9,717 nt of DNA. It comes from Planctomycetaceae bacterium. GTDB taxonomy: Bacteria > Planctomycetota > Planctomycetia > Pirellulales > JAEUIK01. The stretch's first letter is position 1, and each line of letters starts with the position of its first letter. Of the stretch, positions 5,256 to 9,717 are shown one piece after another. The translations under genes were made by a program, and so were the position numbers. The notes beneath the pieces were generated by a model. It did no database searches. It worked only from the letters and a program-made list of their open reading frames with translations, and was not told the origin of the DNA. The stretch spans positions 1 to 9,717 of the forward strand of contig JAEUIK010000089.1 of NCBI GenBank assembly GCA_016793185.1. Reading direction: 5' to 3'.

Positions 5256-6443
5256 ATGATCCAACAAGCCCAACACGTCCCGGTGGAATTGCTCTCGCGC
5301 GCTCAGTATGCGGCAGTCGTCAAGCCGCTATTGCCCTCCGAAGCCTTCGTTCCCTCGAAGCGTCCGCTGTGGCAAATCGGCCTGCACCTGGGCGTGATCG
5401 CGCTCTGCATTGCGGGCATCGCGGCGGTGCCCTACCTGGCGGTGCGATTTCTGCTTTCGGCCGTCATCGGGCACAGCCTGATGTGCCTGGTCTTCCTGGC
5501 GCACGAGCTCTCGCACGGCGGCATCCTCCGCGGTTCGCGGTTGCGCTATCCGCTGGAGGTGATTCTCTGGGGGATGAACGTGGTGCCTGCCACCATGTGG
5601 CGGCGCATCCACAACGAAACGCACCATGTCCATGCAAACACGCTGGGGGACACGGATCGTTATTTTCGCGAGTGCGAACTGCACGAACCGGGCGGAACGG
5701 CGCGGCGGTGGTATGCCCGCTGGTTCATGCCGCACCGCTTGACGTCGAAATGGAATCTCGGCGTCGGCTTTCACTTCGTGACCTACATCGTGCGGCACCT
5801 GGCTACCGTCTATCTGCCCGGCGAACACAAACTCTCAATCGTGACGGCCAAGCCGCACTATCGCCCGGGCGACAAAGCGCGGATCCTGTTCGAACTGGCG
5901 TGCATCGCCGCCATGCAGCTGGTGATCTACCTGGCCGTGGGGCGATCGCTGACGGCCTACCTCTTCGCGGGGCCGGTCGCGCTGCTGTTCACCTCGACGT
6001 TCGCGATGTCCTACATCTGGACCAATCACTACCTGCATGGATTGCATGAGCTGCACGACCCCTTGGTCGGATCGACCTCGATAGTCGTGCCGCCGCTGTT
6101 GGATCGACTCCACAGTTACTTTTCGTACCATACCGAGCACCATCTCTTCCCCGGCATGAGCGCGCGGTACTATCCCCTCGTCAGCGAAATCCTGCGGCAG
6201 AAGTTCCCCGAGCGCTACCATCGCATCACCTATCGTGAGGCGTGGAGTCAGCTCTGGAAGGGGGAACTGCATATCGTCGAGCCGGCGGTCACGAAACCGC
6301 TGGTCGATGCGACGGAAGCGGGCTTGAGCGGTCCGCATGGATCGTTCGGCGAGACGCCGGCCGCGCCGCCTGCGGCGGCGAGCACTCCGCGGGAGAACGG
6401 CGCCCCCGCCGGCGGGCCAGCACCGTCAGCGGTCACTTCCTGA
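5256..6443 (+). CDS. Membrane fatty acid desaturase (three histidine boxes)
   Basis: The 395-residue protein starts at ATG 5256, with AGGAAG 9 bases upstream. It belongs to the membrane-bound di-iron desaturase/hydroxylase superfamily (PF00487), which uses O2 and electrons from a ferredoxin or cytochrome to introduce double bonds into acyl chains. All three histidine boxes are present: HELSH (83-87), HNETHH (119-124) and HTEHH (292-296), the last in YHTEHHLFPGMSARYYPLV. An extra NHYLHGLHELHDP lies at 258-268. Hydrophobic spans occur at about 39-82 (two passes) and about 207-256 (two passes), placing the boxes on the cytoplasmic face. Length fits the family, except for a Pro/Ala/Gly tail of about 40 residues that looks disordered. 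Substrate and regiospecificity cannot be read; a carotenoid hydroxylase or ketolase is a less likely alternative. It stands alone, with no redox partner beside it. Confidence 0.92.
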   Translation: MIQQAQHVPVELLSRAQYAAVVKPLLPSEAFVPSKRPLWQIGLHLGVIALCIAGIAAVPYLAVRFLLSAVIGHSLMCLVFLAHELSHGGILRGSRLRYPLEVILWGMNVVPATMWRRIHNETHHVHANTLGDTDRYFRECELHEPGGTARRWYARWFMPHRLTSKWNLGVGFHFVTYIVRHLATVYLPGEHKLSIVTAKPHYRPGDKARILFELACIAAMQLVIYLAVGRSLTAYLFAGPVALLFTSTFAMSYIWTNHYLHGLHELHDPLVGSTSIVVPPLLDRLHSYFSYHTEHHLFPGMSARYYPLVSEILRQKFPERYHRITYREAWSQLWKGELHIVEPAVTKPLVDATEAGLSGPHGSFGETPAAPPAAASTPRENGAPAGGPAPSAVTS

Positions 6444-6561
6444 ATCGCGTGATCTCGACGGTTCGTCGCGCGCGTGCGCCAGGTCGGGCAGATTCCCGCG
6501 ACCCGGATTTCCCGCGCGCGCTCGATGTTGTGCGGCAGCGAGCCGCACGCGCAAAAGAACA

Positions 6562-6591
6562 GCCACGCAGTACCTCTCGACACTGCGTGGC
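6562..6591. other. 10-bp perfect stem, possible transcript-end structure
   Basis: GCCACGCAGT (6562-6571) and ACTGCGTGGC (6582-6591) pair perfectly around a 10-base loop, 118 bases after the desaturase stop codon. There is no T-run afterwards, so a canonical intrinsic terminator is not supported, although it could mark the mRNA end. Confidence 0.4.
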
Positions 6592-6765
6592 CGAGCTCTC
6601 TGGGCCCGCCCGGAGTCGCTAAACAGGGAGGCGGACCGAGATCGCCATCGGGAACTACCTGAATGCTTTTGGGCTGGTTTCAACGGTGTCTCCTTTTCTT
6701 GCCAATCGAGCACCCATTCGTGGTTGACTAGCTCTTGAGAGGGGTGCGCTGGAGCGCGTCGTTGT

Positions 6766-6835
6766 TGGTCAGAAGTTGTCAATGCACTGGCTGACCAGCG
6801 ACCAGCAGCGACGCGCCCCGCATACCGGTGCATTG
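6766..6835. other. Nested inverted repeats, possible structured RNA
   Basis: TGGTCAG (6766-6772) pairs with CTGACCA (6791-6797). Alternatively CAATGCACTGG (6780-6790) pairs with CCGGTGCATTG (6825-6835) with one G-T wobble. The two pairings interleave, so they are alternative folds or a pseudoknot-like arrangement. The region between has a short direct repeat (GACCAGC twice, 6793-6806). No gene overlaps it. Confidence 0.3.
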
Positions 6836-7050
6836 CGTCAGTCGCTCGGCCGCTGGGCCCGCAGAGGGGGACGCGCGAGTGAGACCATTTGCCTCACACG
6901 CACAACTCACCACAAATCGCGAAAAATGACATCGCCAGTGGCGCTTGAGCCGAGCTGCTGGCACGTCAGTTGCATTCGCGTTTCTTGACGATGTTTCGCA
7001 GCGTCGCCCGCCCGCGCGGGACGGGTGCCGTCCAACGGTGCGAGGTACCT

Positions 7051-7230
7051 ATGAGCACTACACTCCTTCGCGATCGAACGATTGTCCTACGGCGTCGCGT
7101 GGCAGCTTCTCGGCCCTCGAGCACGTGGTTCGCCAGGCCGAATGGCGAGCTCAGTCCGTGGGGAGTGGTGCTCGTGTTCAGCACCTGGACGGCGCTCGTT
7201 GGCTACATTTGGATGGAAGCGCTCGGATAG
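7051..7230 (+). CDS. Small single-span membrane protein, 59 residues
   Basis: ATG at 7051 is preceded by GAGG with 5-base spacing. The in-frame ATG 27 codons upstream has no such site and adds an Arg-rich stretch, so the shorter form is preferred. The 59-residue product has a basic N-terminal half (LLRDRTIVLRRRVAAS). One hydrophobic span follows at about residues 36-55 (SPWGVVLVFSTWTALVGYIW), then the short tail MEALG. The positive-inside rule suggests the basic half faces the cytoplasm. The next gene begins 72 bases downstream on the same strand and could share its transcript. I recognise no family; a small envelope or regulatory membrane peptide is possible but unproven. Confidence 0.6.
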   Translation: MSTTLLRDRTIVLRRRVAASRPSSTWFARPNGELSPWGVVLVFSTWTALVGYIWMEALG

Positions 7231-7302
7231 TCCGCGCGGGGCTCCCGCTGCCGCGATGAAACGACCCTGAGGACCAGTGACGAAGTCAATAAGGAAGCAA
7301 AC

Positions 7303-7530
7303 ATGTCGCTCGGACGCAACTCGACACTTCCCTATCGGCCAGGCGACCGCATTCGCAATCGTCATCACGAGTGCGGCACGGTCATATCGCTGACGAACAA
7401 TGTGATGGTAGTTGAGCTGGACGACGGCCGGCGCGTGACGACCTCGGTGTTCGAGGTGACGCTGGCCCAGCCCGCCCCATACTCCCCCTCGGCGGGCGAC
7501 AACGACAGCAATATGTCGAATTCGTGTTAG
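7303..7530 (+). CDS. Small SH3/KOW-like beta-barrel protein, 75 residues
   Basis: ATG at 7303 follows AAGGAAG with 5-base spacing, a strong ribosome-binding site. Residues about 10-53 read YRPGDRIRNRHHECGTVISL then VMVVELDDGRRVTTSVFEV, the pattern of a small SH3-like or KOW-like barrel in which a G-T-V strand and a V-E-L-D-D-G-R turn recur. Such folds bind RNA, DNA or protein partners; no specific function can be assigned. The last 20 residues are Ser/Asn/Asp-rich and probably disordered. A histidine pair (HHEC) and a single Cys near residue 24 do not form a complete metal site. It may be co-transcribed with the small membrane protein upstream, and it converges on the PH-domain gene with 36 bases between stops, where a weak GAGGC/GCCTC stem sits (7549-7565). 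Confidence 0.72.
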   Translation: MSLGRNSTLPYRPGDRIRNRHHECGTVISLTNNVMVVELDDGRRVTTSVFEVTLAQPAPYSPSAGDNDSNMSNSC

Positions 7531-7566
7531 CTCTTGCGACCAATTAGGGAGGCCTTGCCAGCCTCG

Positions 7567-8235
7567 CTAGATCTGGTCAATCCGCACGCTCCGACGGACT
7601 TGCTCGCGGCGCCGGGCGGCATCGATCTTGGCCGCGACGTCGCCAACGTTTTCAATGCCGCGCATCCAGAGCGTCGGATCGGTGCGATCGGACGAGCGAA
7701 TCTGGATCGTCCCCACTCCCAGCAGGCGCTCGATGATGCCTTGCTGGAACGTGATGTCGTGCATGTCGATCACTTCCACGCGATCGATGGTGCGCATCAG
7801 GATTCCGCGCTCCTGAAAGAGACGCTGGCTGGTGAGACGGTAGTGGATGCTCAACCGGCGATAGAGCAGGGTCAGGGCGGCGAGCAGCCAGGCCGCGAGG
7901 ATCGCCAGAAAAATGCCTCCCCAAATCCGTCCGTCGCGCGTCAGCGCCAGCCCCACTCCCACCGTGGTGGCCGAGAGGGCCGCGAGTCCCGCCCAGGTGC
8001 CGATCATGGCCTTGGGCGAATAAGTTCCGCGCCAGAGATCTTCTTCGGGATCGTCGGCGGCCGGTCGTCGACGCGAGAAGGCCTGTGCCGCGGCCGGCGG
8101 GGCGTCGTCGGCGCTACGGTCCAGATCAGTCCGCTCCCGGCTGCGACGGGGAGTCGCCGCGGCGAGTTGCGCGCCGCAGCGCGGGCAAAACGCGGCATCG
8201 TCGGGGACTTGGGCGGAGCATGCGACGCACTTCAT
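7567..8235 (-). CDS. Zinc-ribbon and bacterial PH-domain membrane protein
   Basis: The 222-residue protein begins MKCVACSAQVPDDAAFCPRC. C3/C6 and C17/C20 make a typical N-terminal zinc ribbon of the zinc-ribbon/DZANK kind. A charged, Ala/Arg-rich linker (about 25-70) is followed by two membrane spans at about 77-99 (MIGTWAGLAALSATTVGVGL) and 104-124 (IWGGIFLAILAAWLLAALTL). The C-terminal part (about 129-207) is a bacterial PH domain of the YdbS/YdbT type (bPH2, PF03703): YRLTSQRLFQERGIL, VEVIDMHDITFQQGIIERLL, GVGTIQIRSS. Family function is poorly known; a membrane-tethered scaffold or envelope-stress role is suggested elsewhere. The ATG at 8235 has only a weak upstream GAGA. It is divergent from nrdR and shares a 290-base intergenic region with it. 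Confidence 0.88.
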   Translation of the reverse strand: MKCVACSAQVPDDAAFCPRCGAQLAAATPRRSRERTDLDRSADDAPPAAAQAFSRRRPAADDPEEDLWRGTYSPKAMIGTWAGLAALSATTVGVGLALTRDGRIWGGIFLAILAAWLLAALTLLYRRLSIHYRLTSQRLFQERGILMRTIDRVEVIDMHDITFQQGIIERLLGVGTIQIRSSDRTDPTLWMRGIENVGDVAAKIDAARRREQVRRSVRIDQI

Positions 8236-8417
8236 GGCGGTGAGTCTCAGCGGAGTGGGGCGGGCAGAACCGCGACGCGACCAACCGTCGGGTGTGCGGC
8301 GCGGAGCATTATACGGGGATGATCGACCGCCGCGAGTGCGCCCGGCAGCGAACTCGCGGTCCAGAGAGCAAATCGCGCTCAGCTAGCAATTCCACAAGAT
8401 TTCGGGGGGTGGGACGC

Positions 8418-8447
8418 TTCGCAATACCGCATTTAGCGGTGTATAGT
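8418..8447 (+). promoter_or_regulatory. Candidate nrdR promoter with internal dyad
   Basis: TTCGCA (8418-8423) and TATAGT (8442-8447) are four-of-six and five-of-six matches to the -35 and -10 consensus with an 18-base spacer, about 80 bases before the nrdR start. The spacer is an imperfect dyad: ATACCGC (8424-8430), ATTTA loop, GCGGTGT (8436-8442). A dyad between the hexamers is a typical operator position. It does not match the NrdR-box consensus I remember (ACACwATATaTwGTGT), so self-regulation is not shown. Confidence 0.4.
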
Positions 8448-8525
8448 GGAGCGAGCGCCGTGCCCGATCTGGATCGTCCGGGCGGGAACGTCGTTTCGTT
8501 CCTCGCGTTTCGCCTTGTGCCTGCC

Positions 8526-8996
8526 ATGAAATGTCCTTTCTGCCATGTCGACAATGATCGGGTAATCGACTCCCGTGCCAGCCAGGATGCCTATGCGATC
8601 CGGCGGCGGCGCGAGTGTCTCGCCTGCCTGCGGCGCTATACGACGTACGAGCGGCTCGAAGAGCCGGTCCTTAAAGTCGTCAAGAAGGATGGCGGGCGCG
8701 TCCCTTTCGATCGCGACAAGATCAAGTCGGGGCTCGAAAAGGCCTGCTGGAAGCGCCCCGTTTCGGCCGAACAGATCGAGCAGGTCGTCGTCGAGATCGA
8801 AAACGAGATCTACGCCAATTCCGAGGCCGAAGTCGAGAGCCGCTACGTCGGCGAACTGGCCATGCGTCAGCTCCGCAAGCTCGACCAAGTCGCCTTCGTG
8901 CGGTTCGCCAGCGTCTATCGCGAATTTGAGGATGTCCGCGACTTCGTCGACGAGCTGGGGCCGATGCTGGAAGAAGCCCAACGGCGCGGGACGTAA
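8526..8996 (+). CDS. nrdR: NrdR, transcriptional repressor of ribonucleotide reductase genes
   Basis: The 156-residue protein is a standard-length NrdR. Residues 1-34 form the zinc ribbon: CPFC at 3-6 and CLAC at 31-34, with the family signature DNDRVIDSRAS and IRRRRECLACLRRYTTYER. Residues about 49-139 are the ATP-cone domain (VVKKDGGRVPFDRDKIKSGL, then RQLRKLDQVAFVRFASVYR). NrdR binds ATP/dATP and represses ribonucleotide reductase operons when dATP is high. ATG 8526 is chosen because the zinc ribbon starts at once; the frame stays open upstream but gives no family sequence. There is no obvious Shine-Dalgarno (TTGTGCCTGCC). No ribonucleotide reductase gene is in the window, so its targets lie elsewhere. 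It converges on the prenyl synthase gene 66 bases away. Confidence 0.97.
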   Translation: MKCPFCHVDNDRVIDSRASQDAYAIRRRRECLACLRRYTTYERLEEPVLKVVKKDGGRVPFDRDKIKSGLEKACWKRPVSAEQIEQVVVEIENEIYANSEAEVESRYVGELAMRQLRKLDQVAFVRFASVYREFEDVRDFVDELGPMLEEAQRRGT

Positions 8997-9062
8997 GGTC
9001 CGCGAGCACCGCTGCCAGTTCAGCGCTGTGGGCACGCCGTAACGGTGGAGCGATCCCGGACG

Positions 9063-9717
9063 TTACAACTGCCGGGCCACGACAAAGGCCGCTAATTGCC
9101 GCAGCACGTCGGCGGCCGGCGACGGAGCCAGCAGGTCGAGCGCGGCAGCGGCCCGATCGGCGTAGTGGCGGGCTTGCTGCCGGGCGTAGTCGAGCGCCCC
9201 GGTCTGCTCCAGCGCCTCGCGCAGCTTTGCCCGGCTCGGCTCGTCGGGCGTGGCCAGGAGCCGCTCGAATTCAGCCCGCCGGGCCGGGTCGGCCGTTGCC
9301 AGCAGGCGGATCAGGGGCAGCGTCATTTTCTGCTGGTTGAGGTCGGTTCCCAGCGTCTTGCCGGTGGTGGCTTCAGTTCCCAGCAGGTCGAGCAGGTCGT
9401 CGGTGATCTGGAACGCGATGCCGAGGTCGCGGCCGTAGCGGGCCATGGCCTGGGCGACGCTGGGGGTAGCCCCGGCATAGTGCGCCCCCAGCAGGCAGCA
9501 GCACGAGCAGAGTTCGGCGGTCTTGCCGTCGATGATGCCGAGGTATTCCTCCTCGCTGAGGTGGAGCCGGCCGCGGCTGTCGATTTGCCGCAGCTCGCCC
9601 TCGCAAACGATATTGGTCGAGCGGCCGATCGTGCGGCAGGCAAACGTCGTGTCGAGGGTGCTGGAAAGATAGAACGCGTGGGTGAACAAGTAGTCGCCCA
9701 GCAGCACGCTTGTCTCG
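9063..9717 (-). CDS. Polyprenyl diphosphate synthase, C-terminal two thirds (5' end outside window)
   Basis: The frame enters from the right edge and ends at TAA (9063-9065), giving about 218 residues. The visible start reads ETSVLLGDYLFTHAFYLSS, the conserved stretch after the first aspartate-rich motif of trans-prenyltransferases, so roughly 100 N-terminal residues including the first DDxxD are missing. A GTG at 9707 is internal and not the true start. The second aspartate motif is intact: FQITDDLLDLLG, followed by GKTLGTDLNQQKMTLPLI with the conserved KT, GxDL and KxTLP elements. The usual Gly before the last Lys is Gln here. The enzyme condenses isopentenyl diphosphate with an allylic diphosphate to make long isoprenoid chains, probably for the menaquinone side chain (IspB/HepT type). 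Farnesyl or geranylgeranyl synthases are less likely, because product length cannot be judged without the N-terminal motif. Confidence 0.93.
   Translation of the reverse strand, partial: ETSVLLGDYLFTHAFYLSSTLDTTFACRTIGRSTNIVCEGELRQIDSRGRLHLSEEEYLGIIDGKTAELCSCCCLLGAHYAGATPSVAQAMARYGRDLGIAFQITDDLLDLLGTEATTGKTLGTDLNQQKMTLPLIRLLATADPARRAEFERLLATPDEPSRAKLREALEQTGALDYARQQARHYADRAAAALDLLAPSPAADVLRQLAAFVVARQL

Larger units (their letters stand above)
6444..7050. other. Long non-coding region with several inverted repeats
   Basis: These 607 bases between the desaturase and the next small gene hold no convincing coding sequence. Open frames on both strands are Arg/Ser/Pro-rich and lack ribosome-binding sites and family motifs. 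The region carries a 10-bp perfect stem (6562-6591), a nested inverted-repeat group (6766-6835), a CGCCA-G-TGGCG palindrome (6933-6943) and a GC-rich dyad around CCCGCGCGGG (7011-7020). It could hold a small RNA, decayed gene remnants, or simply a long 3' and 5' untranslated stretch. Confidence 0.45.

Noticed and set aside
4315..5256. 313-residue minus-strand frame antisense to the His-rich gene
   Set aside because: It crosses the strong terminator and is an antisense shadow lacking domain signatures.
4790..6049. Long plus-strand frame overlapping the terminator and desaturase
   Set aside because: It runs through the intrinsic terminator and out of frame with the desaturase, and the translation is Arg/Ala-rich without motifs.
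6426..6833. 135-residue minus-strand frame in the gene-free stretch
   Set aside because: It is Arg/Ser/Ala-rich, has no ribosome-binding site, overlaps the desaturase end and contains no recognisable family segment. A decayed fragment cannot be excluded without a search.
8424..8442. Dyad upstream of nrdR considered as an NrdR box
   Set aside because: It does not match the AT-rich 16-base NrdR-box pattern, so only an unassigned dyad is reported.
1..9717. CRISPR array, insertion sequence, toxin-antitoxin or defence system
   Set aside because: No regular repeat-spacer pattern, transposase motif, terminal inverted repeats or nuclease/toxin family was recognised anywhere in the window.

Overview
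The window looks like an ordinary chromosomal stretch from a GC-rich, aerobic bacterium, most likely a planctomycete of the Pirellulales/Gemmatales type. Three things point there. A dispersed repeat near base 200 translates as SPKRQRG, which I remember as recurrent in planctomycete genomes. The tRNA gene lacks an encoded CCA. Two secreted proteins (2745-3608 and 3922-4860) resemble conserved hypothetical families I associate with planctomycetes. No CRISPR array, insertion sequence, phage gene or rRNA was seen. These taxonomic statements rest on memory and were not searched.

Layout. Bases 1-156 are the C-terminal tail of a plus-strand gene cut by the window edge, followed by a spacer with the dispersed repeat. 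A 46-residue single-span membrane protein (412-552) converges on a large secreted beta-propeller-like protein on the minus strand (619-2295). A tRNA with anticodon CAT (2633-2706) follows. Next come two divergent genes for exported proteins: a minus-strand protein with a fibronectin-III-like C-terminus (2745-3608) and a plus-strand histidine-rich protein (3922-4860), the latter closed by a strong intrinsic terminator. A membrane fatty acid desaturase (5256-6443) is followed by about 600 bases with no convincing gene but several inverted repeats.

The right-hand part holds two small plus-strand genes, a 59-residue membrane protein (7051-7230) and a 75-residue SH3/KOW-like protein (7303-7530). 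They converge on a zinc-ribbon plus bacterial PH-domain membrane protein (7567-8235). Divergent from that gene is nrdR, the ATP-cone repressor of ribonucleotide reductase (8526-8996), with a candidate promoter containing a small dyad. nrdR converges on a polyprenyl diphosphate synthase gene (9063-9717) whose 5' end lies outside the window.

The genes do not form one pathway. nrdR (dNTP supply), the prenyl synthase (quinone or carrier-lipid side chains) and the desaturase (membrane lipid) are housekeeping functions. The rest are mostly envelope or exported proteins of unknown role. I found no clear sign of a new multi-gene system. The best leads are the histidine-rich exported protein, the dispersed repeat, the structured non-coding region after the desaturase, and the small proteins.
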